NCBI GenBank assembly: GCA_945957175.1
Contig: CAMFJL010000003.1
Location: 1 to 64,000 of the forward strand
Reading direction: 5' to 3'
DNA: 64,000 bases
Source: an uncultured Legionellales bacterium
GTDB taxonomy: Bacteria > Pseudomonadota > Gammaproteobacteria > UBA1113
Shown here: positions 19,711 through 29,677 of the stretch, piece after piece
How positions within the stretch are numbered: position 1 is the stretch's first letter
Layout of the letters: each line of letters begins with the position of its first letter
Made by a program: the position numbers and the translations under genes
Notes under the pieces: model-generated
The model's database searches: none
The model's input: only the letters and a program-made list of their open reading frames with translations
Told to the model about the DNA's origin: nothing

Positions 19711-20475
19711 TTATTCTTTACTGCGTTTGCGAAGTTTAAGACGAATGCGACGCTTTTTACCGATAGCATACAAAGTAATAGCGGGACCAGATATTGCATA
19801 TCCAGCAAATACGAGCAGTAATACAGTACCTGGGTCAATGGCGATAAAAACAAATGCCACAACAGCAACAAGAATCGCAATAAACGGTACCTTATTGCGC
19901 AAATTAATTTGTTTAAAGCTACTATAACGGATATTACTCACCATCAGTAATCCTACAGCAACTGTGATAAGCAGCATCAAAACCAGCATAAACCAGTGAT
20001 GTACCGGACCATCACCAAATACCCAAACAAGACTTGCAATGACACCCGCAGCCGCTGGAATAGGCAATCCTTGAAAATAACGCTTATCTGCACTACTCAC
20101 TTGCGTATTAAATCTAGCTAAGCGCAAAGCACCCATGGCCGTATAAAAAAAAGCCGCTAACCACCCCAATTTACCAAGATGCATCAATGCCCAGCTATAT
20201 GACACCAAAGCCGGCGCTACGCCGAAGGAAACAATATCCGAGAGACTATCAAATTCCGTACCAAAAAGCGTTTGCGTATTTGTTAGGCGAGCAACCCGAC
20301 CATCAAGCGCATCCATCACCATTGCAATAAAAATCGCGTAGGCAGCTAGCTCAAACTGACCTTTAAGCGCAGCAACAATGGCATAAAACCCTGCAAACAA
20401 ACCTGCGGCTGTAAATAAATTCGGTAGCAGATAGATGCCACGGTGACGGACTTTTTCGGTAATGTCAGCTTCCAT
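19711..20475 (-). CDS. pssA: CDP-diacylglycerol-serine O-phosphatidyltransferase
   Basis: Makes phosphatidylserine from CDP-diacylglycerol and serine, the first step to phosphatidylethanolamine, in the inner membrane. The 254 residues carry the CDP-alcohol phosphotransferase signature DALDGRVARL...GTEFDSLSD (D-G-x2-A-R-x8-G-x3-D-x3-D) and several membrane helices, with a basic C-terminus (KKRRIRLKLRKRSKE). This is the integral-membrane type, not the phospholipase-D-like enzyme of Escherichia coli. ATG 20475 has AGGAG at good distance. Confidence 0.95.
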   Translation of the reverse strand: MEADITEKVRHRGIYLLPNLFTAAGLFAGFYAIVAALKGQFELAAYAIFIAMVMDALDGRVARLTNTQTLFGTEFDSLSDIVSFGVAPALVSYSWALMHLGKLGWLAAFFYTAMGALRLARFNTQVSSADKRYFQGLPIPAAAGVIASLVWVFGDGPVHHWFMLVLMLLITVAVGLLMVSNIRYSSFKQINLRNKVPFIAILVAVVAFVFIAIDPGTVLLLVFAGYAISGPAITLYAIGKKRRIRLKLRKRSKE

Positions 20476-20572
20476 TTGGGCTCCTTAAAGATTTTATTTA
20501 ATGATGACAGGTCTGCGCATTTTGAAGAAGCTTGGATACATAGCCCACTAACTTCAACAGGCCCTCTTTTGT

Positions 20573-20660
20573 CATCGCTGCGCAATGGCATGATTACCCC
20601 CTTATCCGCCGCTTCGCGGCACCCTTGCCCGCAAGGGGAAAAGAGCACTTTTTGTACTTC
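20573..20660. repeat. Composite repeat, degenerate reverse copy
   Basis: CATCGCTGCGCAATG, ATTACCCCCTTATCCGCC, GCTTCGCGGC, then CCTTGCCCGCAAGGGG: the modules of the 49-base unit in reverse. A GCATTTTGAAGAAGCTTGGA tail lies at 20517, on the pssA side. Together with the half element at 20862 it accounts for most of the 450-base gap between pssA and the DUF3579 gene; I see no gene there. Confidence 0.6.
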
Positions 20661-20861
20661 AGTGAGCAAAACCAAGGGGCTCGCACGTTGAAAAATTTTT
20701 GATATATATCCATTTAACTTGGCAACTATATACTAAAATTTCTTCAAAATACATAGACTCGCGTCTGTCTTGCAATCGGTCTTACAACTAGGTAATGTCG
20801 TTAAAGCACTTGTAAACACATTAACAATCCGCACACTTTAGTATGGGCGTGCCGGCCTTGA

Positions 20862-20893
20862 AAGTTGCAGATTGAAAGACAACAGGTATATAT
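20862..20893. mobile_element. Half copy (right end) of the MITE-like element
   Basis: AAAGTTGCAGATTGAAAGAC followed by AACAGGTATATATG matches the right end of the element at 18701-18833. No left end is nearby, so it is a solo terminus or remnant. It lies about 30 bases upstream of the DUF3579 gene. Confidence 0.5.
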
Positions 20894-20925
20894 GATAAAA
20901 TTAAACATGTATATGGTAAAGCTTT

Positions 20926-21207
20926 ATGACGAAACACGATAAACGCATCCTCATTGAGGGCGTAACTGAAGAAGGTAAAACATTTAGACCAAGTGATTGG
21001 GCCGAGCGTGTGTCCGGCAGTTTATCGACTTTTTCTCGTAATCGCGTCAAATATTCACCTTTACTCCAACCTACCGTCAATAACGCTGGGCTTAAGTGTG
21101 TACTGCTTGATCCCGCGCTTAAAGAGTCAAATCCTGAACTCTACGCATCAATTCTTGAATTTGCCAAGACAAATAAGCTTAAGATTTGCGACGAGGAAGA
21201 CGAGTAG
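20926..21207 (+). CDS. DUF3579 domain protein
   Basis: A 93-residue cytoplasmic protein of unknown function. The sequence ILIEGVTEEGKTFRPSDWAERVSGSLSTF matches the DUF3579 family, a small conserved protein of beta- and gammaproteobacteria, and the length fits. It has an acidic C-terminus (CDEEDE). The start ATG 20926 has a weak upstream purine stretch. A terminator hairpin follows 43 bases after the stop. Confidence 0.85.
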   Translation: MTKHDKRILIEGVTEEGKTFRPSDWAERVSGSLSTFSRNRVKYSPLLQPTVNNAGLKCVLLDPALKESNPELYASILEFAKTNKLKICDEEDE

Positions 21208-21250
21208 CGCCTTCTCGTGGGAGAAATGCTCCAATAATCAGTTAGGTCAA

Positions 21251-21275
21251 AAAAAACGCCGCTAATGCGGCGTTT
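21251..21275. terminator. Bidirectional Rho-independent terminator
   Basis: AAACGCCGC-TAAT-GCGGCGTTT (21254-21275) is a perfect 9-base-pair stem with a 4-base loop. Read on the minus strand it is followed by a run of T. It lies between two convergent genes, DUF3579 and the L,D-transpeptidase-like gene, and can serve both. Confidence 0.85.
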
Positions 21276-21400
21276 AAAGTGTGTGAAGTTATCGTTCTTC
21301 TATTTAAGGACTATAACTGTGACTGCATAATTGTTATTGTGTCCACTCTGTTAGTTTACCGATGAAACCTTAAGGAAAGCTTAGGGAACAAAAATAATTT

Positions 21401-22105
21401 TTATGCGCTGCAATGTAAATAAGCCGAGTGTCTCAGATAATCGCCTTGCGGTGCATAAGCGAACACTAAGGTGCCATCTTTGATGGTATCAATGGTGGGT
21501 TTAGCCATATTCTTGGCCAGCGCCGGACAACCCCAGCTACGACCCAACTGCCCTTGCGACATCACCCGATTGGCACTCACATAATTTGCACCATGAAACA
21601 CAATCGCACGTTTTAATGCATTGTCGTTATAACCAGGCTCTAAACCACGCAGACGTAATGCATAACCATCATTGCCATAATAGCTGTTAGCTGTCAAAAA
21701 TACGCCAAGACTCGACTGGTGACTATTCATATTATTAGAAAAATATTTGCCAGTCATATCACCACTTTTTTCACCGTGTGCAACTAACTCATTATATTTA
21801 ACATGCAGGTGCTTCAAATCAATAACCCACATTCTAGGTTCAACTGCAGGCATCGAATAATCAATAATCGTTAAAACTTGCCGAGAATCATATCCACGCT
21901 GCCTAGCACAAGCATAGGCCTTTAATCCAAGCTCTAATACATATGGGTTTAAATTACTTGTTTTGCCAGAGAAATCTTTGACAGATAAATTAAGTGCTTT
22001 TGCTGGTGTAATATCATAGGTAGGTCCAAAAATCCACCAAGCCCAAGCGTTTGTTGACACGATAACACTCAACAAAACAGATGTACATGCTAACCATTTA
22101 CGCAT
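21401..22105 (-). CDS. Murein L,D-transpeptidase catalytic-domain protein (YkuD_2 type)
   Basis: A 234-residue exported protein. An N-terminal signal peptide (RKWLACTSVLLSVIVSTNAWA) sends it to the periplasm. The central part has VIDLKH, the His motif IVFHGANYV and the catalytic Cys motif GRSWGCPAL, typical of the second YkuD-type family. Such proteins are predicted to form or trim L,D-crosslinks in peptidoglycan, though activity has rarely been shown for this branch. It is monocistronic, ending at the terminator 21251-21275. Confidence 0.88.
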   Translation of the reverse strand: MRKWLACTSVLLSVIVSTNAWAWWIFGPTYDITPAKALNLSVKDFSGKTSNLNPYVLELGLKAYACARQRGYDSRQVLTIIDYSMPAVEPRMWVIDLKHLHVKYNELVAHGEKSGDMTGKYFSNNMNSHQSSLGVFLTANSYYGNDGYALRLRGLEPGYNDNALKRAIVFHGANYVSANRVMSQGQLGRSWGCPALAKNMAKPTIDTIKDGTLVFAYAPQGDYLRHSAYLHCSA

Positions 22106-22183
22106 GATTTTTCTCCCATAGTTTAATAACTCGTTTGCAGGCTATCTTTGCCTCACCTCATAAAGTTCACATAATCAATGTTT

Positions 22184-22266
22184 GTCATCGCTAGGCGATG
22201 ATCTTTCATCCCTCATCCGGTCTTCGGCCATCTTCTCTCACAAGAAGAGAAAGGCGTACTTTGTAC
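22184..22266. repeat. Composite repeat, degenerate reverse copy
   Basis: CATCGCTAGGCGATG, then CATCCCTCATCCGGTCTTCGG and TCTTCTCTCACAAGAAGAGA, the reverse order of the composite repeat. AAAAGTTGCATATTAAAATA at 22282 resembles the MITE-like end. It lies between greA and the L,D-transpeptidase-like gene. Confidence 0.65.
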
Positions 22267-22322
22267 CATCATCAATGGAGAAAAGTTGCATATTAAAATA
22301 ACATAAATAGACAGAAGCTTAC

Positions 22323-22799
22323 TTAAATATATTCCACGGTGTTAATTTCATAACTAATCATACCGCTTGGCGCTTGTAAATCAATAACATCACCAACAAG
22401 CTTGCCGATGATAGCGCGAGCCAAAGGTGCAGTTACTGAGATTTTACCTTGTTTAATATCTGCTTCGTCTTCACCTACAATTTGATAACGCACTGTTTTA
22501 TCAGTATCTACATCAATTAAACTGACTGTTGCACCAAAAACGACTTTTTCTGAAGGTGGTAACTTAGTTACATCGATAACTTGAGCATGACTCAACTTAG
22601 ATTCTAATTCTGCAATTCGACCTTCAATGAAGCTTTGCTGCTCTTTTGCAGCGTGATATTCTGCATTTTCTTTCAGATCGCCATGGGCTCGCGCTTCGCT
22701 AATCGCTGCAATAATACGCGGACGCTCTTTTTGTTTAAGCTCATTTAACTCAGACTGCAGTAATTGAAGTCCATGGTGGGTCATAGGGATCTTAGTCAT
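22323..22799 (-). CDS. greA: Transcription elongation factor GreA
   Basis: Binds the RNA polymerase secondary channel and stimulates cleavage of backtracked RNA. The 158 residues equal the usual length. The N-terminal coiled coil carries the acidic tip ([16 protein letters not shown]) and the C-terminal FKBP-like domain follows. ATG 22799 is chosen over the GTG one codon upstream because it gives the family start [18 protein letters not shown] lies 8 bases before it. It is divergent from proS. carAB is nearby, as often with greA, but here with proS between. Confidence 0.97.
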   Translation of the reverse strand: MTKIPMTHHGLQLLQSELNELKQKERPRIIAAISEARAHGDLKENAEYHAAKEQQSFIEGRIAELESKLSHAQVIDVTKLPPSEKVVFGATVSLIDVDTDKTVRYQIVGEDEADIKQGKISVTAPLARAIIGKLVGDVIDLQAPSGMISYEINTVEYI

Positions 22800-22997
22800 C
22801 ACAATACCTTACTCCTAAAGCATTCACTGATATGTTTTCGGCACTATATCATGATGGGTAAAAAATAGCCAGACTCAAGCAAAAAATTTTTACCGAATGT
22901 TTATTATTTATACATTCATTATGGATAATAATCTAGGCAAATCGTCAAAGTCCGCGTAAAATGGTACTTCGATTAAAATACATCACAGGTCCTCATC

Positions 22998-24506
22998 ATG
23001 ACACAAACGGCCATTAACCCTACGCGCTCACAAAATTATCCTGAGTGGTACCAGCAAGTGATTACGGCTGCAGAACTTGCAGAAAACTCACCTGTTCGTG
23101 GTTGCATGGTCATTAAACCTTGGGGCTATGCGCTATGGGAACACATTCAAGCTAATTTAGATAAGCGTTTTAAAGCGACAGGACATGTTAATGCTTATTT
23201 TCCGCTACTCATTCCGCTCTCCTATCTAGAAAAAGAAGCAGAACATATTGAAGGTTTCGCTAAAGAATGTGCTGTTGTCACCCATCATCGTTTAAAAGAT
23301 GATGGACAAGGCGGTCTTATACCCGACGGTGAGCTTGAAGAACCCTATATTATTCGTCCAACCAGTGAAACGATGATAGGCGAAATGTATGCACGATGGA
23401 TTCAATCCTATCGTGATTTACCTATTCTGATTAACCAGTGGGCCAATGTGATGCGTTGGGAAATGCGCACGCGTTTATTTTTACGCACCTCTGAATTTTT
23501 ATGGCAAGAAGGTCATACTGCGCATGCAACAGCCGAAGAAGCCATGGCAGAAACTAAACTGATGCTAGATGTTTACGCAGATTTTGCCCAAAACTTTCTA
23601 GCAATTCCAGTTATTAAAGGGGAAAAAACAGAATCCGAACGTTTTCCTGGTGCCGTAAATACTTATTGTATTGAGGCTATGATGCAAGATGGTAAAGCAT
23701 TACAAGCTGGCACATCACATTTTCTTGGACAAAACTTTGCAAAATCATCGAATATTACTTTCTTGAATCCACAAGGCGAACTTGGACATGTATGGACAAC
23801 ATCGTGGGGCGTATCAACACGTTTGATTGGTGCGCTTATCATGACCCATAGCGATGATGATGGCCTTGTGCTACCACCTAGTATTGCGCCTTACCAAATC
23901 GTGTTATTGCCTATCTATCGTAACGCTGAAGAGGAAGCTCAGGTACTCGCCTATTGTCAAGAACTACAAAAATCTCTACAGGCGCTTCAATTTCAAGATG
24001 AACATTTGCGTGTACACGTTGATAAACGGGATCTGCGTGGTGGCGAGAAAACGTGGCAATGGATTAAAAAGGGGGTGCCTGTTCGTTTAGAAGTAGGCCC
24101 TCGTGATATTGCAAGCGCGAGTGTAATGCTCGGACGTCGTGACTTGGATCCTAAAAACAAACAAAAACTTGAAAAGGTAGCCCTCACGACAGATATCACA
24201 TCTATCTTAGCTGAAATTCAGCATAACTTATGGATGCGTGCTCAACAACGACTTCAAAAACACACACATGAAATTCATCATCAGCAAGATTTTGAAACCT
24301 TCTTTTCCGGTGGCGATATTTGTGACACAGATTGCCGCGGTGGTTTTGCACTTTGCTATGCTGCTGATGTGCCTGAAGTTGAAGCCATCATTAAACCCTT
24401 AAAAGTCAGTGCCCGGTGTATGCCTCTTGATGATAATACCGAAGGCCCCTGCATCTTTACTGGGAAACTGGTACGCGGTCGCACTGTTTTTGCAAAGGCA
24501 TATTAG
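22998..24506 (+). CDS. proS: Prolyl-tRNA synthetase, eukaryotic/archaeal type
   Basis: Charges tRNA-Pro with proline. The 502 residues fit the short type without the editing insertion of the Escherichia coli enzyme (~570). Class II motifs: RPTSETMIGEMYARWIQSYRDLPILINQW and RTSEFLWQEGHTAH (motif 2), with LQAGTSHFLGQNFAK in the core. An anticodon-binding domain and a C-terminal zinc-domain-like part (CDTDCRGGFALCY) ending FAKAY are characteristic of the archaeal/eukaryotic group. It is divergent from greA and convergent with carB. Whether it is the only prolyl-tRNA synthetase of the genome cannot be seen here. Confidence 0.95.
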   Translation: MTQTAINPTRSQNYPEWYQQVITAAELAENSPVRGCMVIKPWGYALWEHIQANLDKRFKATGHVNAYFPLLIPLSYLEKEAEHIEGFAKECAVVTHHRLKDDGQGGLIPDGELEEPYIIRPTSETMIGEMYARWIQSYRDLPILINQWANVMRWEMRTRLFLRTSEFLWQEGHTAHATAEEAMAETKLMLDVYADFAQNFLAIPVIKGEKTESERFPGAVNTYCIEAMMQDGKALQAGTSHFLGQNFAKSSNITFLNPQGELGHVWTTSWGVSTRLIGALIMTHSDDDGLVLPPSIAPYQIVLLPIYRNAEEEAQVLAYCQELQKSLQALQFQDEHLRVHVDKRDLRGGEKTWQWIKKGVPVRLEVGPRDIASASVMLGRRDLDPKNKQKLEKVALTTDITSILAEIQHNLWMRAQQRLQKHTHEIHHQQDFETFFSGGDICDTDCRGGFALCYAADVPEVEAIIKPLKVSARCMPLDDNTEGPCIFTGKLVRGRTVFAKAY

Positions 24507-24515
24507 AGCATACCC

Positions 24516-27500
24516 TCAATGACTCTTGGTGGTGCTCTCGGACGCCTTAGCATAATCTAAAATACTTTGCGCATGATAAACATCGAGCACTTGCTCTGCA
24601 TAAGCCAGCGACGTTGACAGATAGATCCCCATGCGATTAGCAATACGCCGCATGGCATTCGCTTCAGATGAGATATAGCCATCGTCTGCTGTTAATATAA
24701 GCCAATTGATCTGTTTACTCTCTAGCAAATCCATCATATTAAGCTTTTTCTCAGATCCCTGATTAACCAAAATCGTCACTACATCTGCATGTTTTAATAA
24801 CTGATGCGTGTCTTTTGTTGCAAATAAGTGCGCACCTAAATCTTGTAATTTTTTTGCAAGTGTTATTACCCCAGCCTTGTCATGATGACTCACACTTAGT
24901 AATACTTGCAAAGGCAGAGCAGGTAAATTCACTTTTGCCGCTTGTAACGCTCTGGCAAATGCTTGGGTAAGTGTTGCGCCGGCACACATTACTTCGCCAG
25001 TTGAGCGCATTTCAGGTCCAAGCCAGGGATCAATACCAGGAAATTTATCGAAAGGAAACACTGCCATTTTTACAAAGATAGCATGTGGCACCGCTAAAAG
25101 CTGTGAAGCATCAACTGAACTTAATACCTGATTTAATAAAGCTTTTGCTTTCTCAATCAACGGCTGTGTCTTTGTCGTTGATATCATTGCACTTACCATC
25201 GCCAACACGCCCAAGTGAGCAAGTGGTATATTAAAGGCTTTTGCAATCAAGGGCACTGTTCTCGCTGCACGAGGATTGGCTTCTAAAATATAAAATTCAT
25301 CCTGATATTTAGCAAATTGAACATTAAGAAGCCCCATAACACCTAATGCTTTGGCTAACTGTTGTGTTTGCGTAATGAGATTTTGCTGTTCGACAGACGT
25401 TAAATGCTGCGCCGGCAAAATCATAGCCGAATCACCGGAATGTACGCCTGCAGGGTCGATATGTTCAATGATAGCAACCACTTGCACACGCTCGGGTGTA
25501 ACGATAGCTTCCACATCAAATTCGACAGCACCTTGTAAATACGTATCCAGCTGCACACTGGTTTGCGATTTCTCCGCAATCAAGCCTTGCAGATATTGCG
25601 TCAGTTGATCGATGGTTGTGATAATCACCATCGATTGCCCACCTAATACATAAGAAGGTCTGGCAATCAATGGAAAAGGTAAAGATAATCCTTGTTGCGG
25701 CAATATTTTTAAAAACTCAGGAATGTCTCCTATCATTTGCTGTTGTGGCTGTTTCAAATGCAGTGACGCCACTAAATCGCTAAAACGCTGCCTATCTTCA
25801 GCAAGTGCAATGGCATGAGACGATGTGCCTAGCAGATGATAGCCTACATGCTCAAGTTTTTTTGCTAAACGAAGCGGTGTTTGCCCACCATATTGCGCTA
25901 AAATAGCGTCCGGTTTTTCAAAATCTGCGATACCCGTGACAGTTTCTTCTGTAATCGGCTCAAAATACAGCTTATCTGCCAAATCATAATCGGTTGATAC
26001 TGTCTCTGGATTATTATTTTGCATCAATACATCAAATCCCAACGCGCGTAAGCTTTTTGCCGCATGCACACAACAGTAATCAAACTCAATACCTTGACCA
26101 ATACGATTGGGGCCACTGCCTAAAATCAGTATTTTTGGCTTATCACTTGGTATACTCTCTTGGTGTTGTCCACCATATGTTGCATAAAGGTAACTTGTAC
26201 TTGCTGGAAATTCTGCTGAACAGCTATCAACTTGCAAAAAATAAGGCAAAATACCTTGTTGCTTTCGCGCTGCTATCATAGCTTGCACTTCAACTTGCAA
26301 GCTTACAGCCAAGGCATTATCACTCATACCTAAACGTTTAAGTTGCTGCCAGTCTTGTGTTGTAAGCGTTTGATAAGTTTGCCCTGCTAACCCTTGCTCT
26401 GCATGAACTATCTTAGCTATTTCCGCAATAAACCAAGGATGTATATGTGTCAATGCGGCAATCTCCGCCATGGGCATACCTAAACGCAAAGCATCCGCAA
26501 GATAATAAATCCGTTCGGGCCCCGGATATTGTAGCTCATGCTGTAGATAGGCACGGGTTGTACTATCTAGCGTTTTAGCTGAGATCATTGGCTTTAAACC
26601 ATCGATATTTTCATCTAACCCTATCAATGCTTTTTGTAAACTTTCGGCAAAACATCGACCTATTGCCATGCTCTCGCCAACCGATTTCATCTGTGTACCT
26701 AATCTATTGTCTGCATCTTTAAATTTATGAAACTGAAATCGCGGTACTTTAGTCACAATATAGTCCAGCGTTGGCTCAAAAGCTGCTGAAATACGGCCAC
26801 CTGTCATATCGTTGGCAAGCTCTGGTAGGGTATAACCGATAGCAAGTAATGCAGCAATTTTAGCAATAGGAAAACCCGTTGCTTTAGAGGCAAGTGCTGA
26901 TGAACGTGAAACCCTGGGATTCATTTCAATCACGCATACGCGTCCATCTTGCGGATTGACTGCAAATTGAACATTCGCGCCACCGGTATCAACACCAATG
27001 ACTCGCATAATGGCGATAGCCGCATTACGTAATTGTTGGTATTCTCTATCGGGCAAGGTTTGTTGAGGGGCAACCGTAATAGAGTCCCCCGTATGCACGC
27101 CCACTGCATCCATGTTTTCAATACTGCAAACAATCATGGTATTGTCCGCTTTGTCTCGCACCAGCTCCAACTCAAACTCATGCCACCCTAACAGGGACTC
27201 CTCAACAAGAACACTATGATTTGCCGAGAGGGAAAAACCACGCTGGCAAATCATCTGCAAGGTATCCATATCATGTGCAATACCGCCACCGCTACCGCCT
27301 AAGGTATAGGAGGGACGAATCACTAAAGGAAATCCAAAGTCGGCTTGGCAAGCCAAAACCTCATCCATGGAATTGGCAATAGACGAGCGTGCCACAGACA
27401 AACCAATACGTCCCATCGCCTGGCGAAATAAATCTCGATCTTCTGCCATACGAATTGCCGATAAATCAGCGCCAATAAGCTCAACATGATAACGTGCGAG

Positions 27501-27821
27501 CACACCCGCCTCTGCTAAAGCTAATGCACAATTCAGGGCTGTCTGGCCACCCATAGTCGGTAATAATGCGTTTGGCTTTTCCTTGGCAATAATAGATTCG
27601 AGTTCAGCAACGGTCAGGGGGGCCAAATAAACAACCGACGCAAGTCCACTGTCAGTCATAATCGTTGCAGGGTTGGGATTGACCAATACGACACGATAAC
27701 CCTCGCCGCGCAAGGCCTTAATAGCCTGCACACCGGCATAATCAAACTCACAGGCTTGTCCAATGACAATAGGGCCGGAACCTAACACTAAAATGGTACG
27801 AAGGTCACTGCGTTTGGGCAT
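24516..27821 (-). CDS. carB: Carbamoyl-phosphate synthase large subunit
   Basis: Makes carbamoyl phosphate from bicarbonate, ammonia (from CarA) and 2 ATP, for arginine and pyrimidine synthesis. The 1101 residues contain two homologous ATP-grasp halves: [21 protein letters not shown] starts the first and [20 protein letters not shown] the second. ATP-grasp motifs [18 protein letters not shown] and [17 protein letters not shown] are seen, with a C-terminal allosteric MGS-like domain. ATG 27821 is preferred to an upstream TTG. It is slightly longer than the ~1075 usual. It is separated from carA by a host-attachment-domain gene and a repeat. Confidence 0.97.
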   Translation of the reverse strand: MPKRSDLRTILVLGSGPIVIGQACEFDYAGVQAIKALRGEGYRVVLVNPNPATIMTDSGLASVVYLAPLTVAELESIIAKEKPNALLPTMGGQTALNCALALAEAGVLARYHVELIGADLSAIRMAEDRDLFRQAMGRIGLSVARSSIANSMDEVLACQADFGFPLVIRPSYTLGGSGGGIAHDMDTLQMICQRGFSLSANHSVLVEESLLGWHEFELELVRDKADNTMIVCSIENMDAVGVHTGDSITVAPQQTLPDREYQQLRNAAIAIMRVIGVDTGGANVQFAVNPQDGRVCVIEMNPRVSRSSALASKATGFPIAKIAALLAIGYTLPELANDMTGGRISAAFEPTLDYIVTKVPRFQFHKFKDADNRLGTQMKSVGESMAIGRCFAESLQKALIGLDENIDGLKPMISAKTLDSTTRAYLQHELQYPGPERIYYLADALRLGMPMAEIAALTHIHPWFIAEIAKIVHAEQGLAGQTYQTLTTQDWQQLKRLGMSDNALAVSLQVEVQAMIAARKQQGILPYFLQVDSCSAEFPASTSYLYATYGGQHQESIPSDKPKILILGSGPNRIGQGIEFDYCCVHAAKSLRALGFDVLMQNNNPETVSTDYDLADKLYFEPITEETVTGIADFEKPDAILAQYGGQTPLRLAKKLEHVGYHLLGTSSHAIALAEDRQRFSDLVASLHLKQPQQQMIGDIPEFLKILPQQGLSLPFPLIARPSYVLGGQSMVIITTIDQLTQYLQGLIAEKSQTSVQLDTYLQGAVEFDVEAIVTPERVQVVAIIEHIDPAGVHSGDSAMILPAQHLTSVEQQNLITQTQQLAKALGVMGLLNVQFAKYQDEFYILEANPRAARTVPLIAKAFNIPLAHLGVLAMVSAMISTTKTQPLIEKAKALLNQVLSSVDASQLLAVPHAIFVKMAVFPFDKFPGIDPWLGPEMRSTGEVMCAGATLTQAFARALQAAKVNLPALPLQVLLSVSHHDKAGVITLAKKLQDLGAHLFATKDTHQLLKHADVVTILVNQGSEKKLNMMDLLESKQINWLILTADDGYISSEANAMRRIANRMGIYLSTSLAYAEQVLDVYHAQSILDYAKASESTTKSH

Positions 27822-27929
27822 GGACTCACATCCTCTCAATAAGATGCGCTATCCTGCCATATCTTGGGCCGCGGGCCAAGGTGCTTCATGAATTTAATTG
27901 ATCTACGTCTCGACTTTAAACACATACCT

Positions 27930-28000
27930 GCCATCGCTACGCGATGGCTTATTACCTCTCAATATCGTGCTCAGCACCATCGTACGCAAAGAAAGAAGGG
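27930..28000. repeat. Composite-repeat relative between carB and the next gene
   Basis: CCATCGCTACGCGATGG followed by CTTATTACCTCTC and CACCATCGTACGCAAAGAAA. The last part also occurs at 12400-12420 (CACCATCGTGCGCAAGAAAA), showing a variant form of the family. It ends at the stop codon of the host-attachment-domain gene. Confidence 0.55.
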
Positions 28001-28003
28001 CGT

Positions 28004-28465
28004 TTAACGTGGGATATCGATATATGCGTCAATAAAACTCAATAAGTCCCGATCATTCAAATGCACCAAATCTTTTTCAATGTTATGCGCAACCAAGTCC
28101 TTCACATGCTTACTGGCATGTTGAAATAAACGTCCATTGACCCGCGGCGGCGATATCAAAATCAAAGCGTCGTAGGCATTACTCTTGCGCCCACTATCCA
28201 ATTCTCTCGCAATCTCTCTAGAGAAATCATCGATTTTGATTTCCTTGGGATCGGTTTGTTGTGAGAATGCACCATGCCCAGCATCAGCACCACCACGATA
28301 TCTACCTGGTTTATCTGAGGTTAATTCAAGATCACGTAATTTATTTTCTGGATGGCTTAAAGCTTTAAATAACTCGAGTTTAGCTGGATGTTTATGTAAC
28401 TGATAGAGACGACACGCACTAGAGTCAGCAACCACAACCCACACTGACTTTTTATCAATAAACAT
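28004..28465 (-). CDS. Host attachment protein family (Host_attach domain)
   Basis: A 153-residue protein matching the family annotated as required for attachment to host cells, first described in Rhizobiales. Family features: VWVVVADSSACRLYQL at the start, GRYRGGADAGHGAFSQQTDPKE in the middle and LILISPPRVNGRLFQHASKHVKDLV near the end. There is no signal peptide, so a surface role is doubtful and the real function is unknown. It sits between carA and carB on the same strand, 71 bases after carA, and is probably co-transcribed. Confidence 0.85.
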   Translation of the reverse strand: MFIDKKSVWVVVADSSACRLYQLHKHPAKLELFKALSHPENKLRDLELTSDKPGRYRGGADAGHGAFSQQTDPKEIKIDDFSREIARELDSGRKSNAYDALILISPPRVNGRLFQHASKHVKDLVAHNIEKDLVHLNDRDLLSFIDAYIDIPR

Positions 28466-28536
28466 GACTGACCCTCCTTCATCTAGGACAGTTCGCAGCA
28501 GTGTGCTGCTTATTTTTTAGTCTAGTTCAGTTGCAG

Positions 28537-29670
28537 CTAACCGTCAATGCGAGGGCGTACCCAGCTTGCAAAGCGCTCAAATATCACTGTGGCTTCTTGC
28601 GGCCCAGGCGATGCTTCAGGGTGACCTTGAAAACCCAAGGCAGGTGCCGTGTTATGCTGTATACCCTGAATAGTATTATCAAATAAAGAACGGTGTGTAG
28701 TCGTAAGGCTCGTTGGAAAATCCTGATCATCCACGGCAAAACCATGATTTTGACTGGTAATCAGTACACGCTGAGTCTGCAAATCTTGGACTGGATGATT
28801 CGCACCACGGTGTCCAAAAGGCATTTTTAGAGTTTTGGCACCCGCGGCCAAAGCTAATAACTGATGTCCCAAACAAATGCCCAATAGCGGTATTTGTTTG
28901 ATTAATAGGTGTTGAATAATCGGGAGTAACTCATGGCATGCAGCAGGATCCCCGGGACCATTACTAAAAACCACAGCATCTGGCTTTAAGGCGAGCAAGG
29001 TTTCAAGCGTTGTATCATAGGGCACAACTTTAACTTGAAATCCTTGATGCACTAAATGCTTTAAAATACTGTATTTAACACCCAGATCATAAACCACAGC
29101 TAACGGCGCATTTGGTAGATCTGCAATGGGCTTACCATCAAGTCCTTCCGTCCACGCATATGCATCTTTCGTACTGACTTGTTTAGCTAGATTATTTGCC
29201 TTCATACCGTGATAAGATTGCGCTTCATGAATTGCTTCAGCTTCTGTTAACTCATGTGTTAAACAAGCCGCCATGGCCCCTTGTTGCCTTAATATTTGTA
29301 CCAGCCATCGTGTATCTACCTCGGCAAGCCCAGGGCAATGTTGTTGCTTTAAATAATCAGATAAATCCATGGTGCGACGATGGTGGGCAGCAAGTGTCGC
29401 TTGTTGATTGATGATAAGGCCCAAAGCCTGCATACGACTTGATTCATTGTCTGCATCATTGATACCGGTATTGCCCACTGACATGGTGCTAAACGTGATA
29501 AGTTGCTCACAATAAGAGGGATCCGTTAATATTTCTTGATAGCCTGATGTTGCCGTGTGAAACACTAATTCGCCTATGCGCGTTTCTTTGGCACCTATGG
29601 CGATACCATAAAAGATTTGACCATTTGCCAGTGCCAGCAACGCGCGCGGTGATGAATGACGCCATACCAT
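28537..29670 (-). CDS. carA: Carbamoyl-phosphate synthase small (glutaminase) subunit
   Basis: Class I glutamine amidotransferase that feeds ammonia to CarB. The 377 residues include an N-terminal CPSase domain (ALLALANGQIFYGIAIGA; FHTATSGYQEILTDPSY) and a glutaminase domain with nucleophile Cys in LLGICLGHQLLALA and the HPEASPGP catalytic His/Glu. ATG 29670, seven bases after the hemE stop, is preferred; a GTG seven codons earlier would overlap hemE. A ribosome binding site GAGGG lies inside the hemE 3' end. Confidence 0.96.
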   Translation of the reverse strand: MVWRHSSPRALLALANGQIFYGIAIGAKETRIGELVFHTATSGYQEILTDPSYCEQLITFSTMSVGNTGINDADNESSRMQALGLIINQQATLAAHHRRTMDLSDYLKQQHCPGLAEVDTRWLVQILRQQGAMAACLTHELTEAEAIHEAQSYHGMKANNLAKQVSTKDAYAWTEGLDGKPIADLPNAPLAVVYDLGVKYSILKHLVHQGFQVKVVPYDTTLETLLALKPDAVVFSNGPGDPAACHELLPIIQHLLIKQIPLLGICLGHQLLALAAGAKTLKMPFGHRGANHPVQDLQTQRVLITSQNHGFAVDDQDFPTSLTTTHRSLFDNTIQGIQHNTAPALGFQGHPEASPGPQEATVIFERFASWVRPRIDG

Positions 29671-29677
29671 GTTGTCA

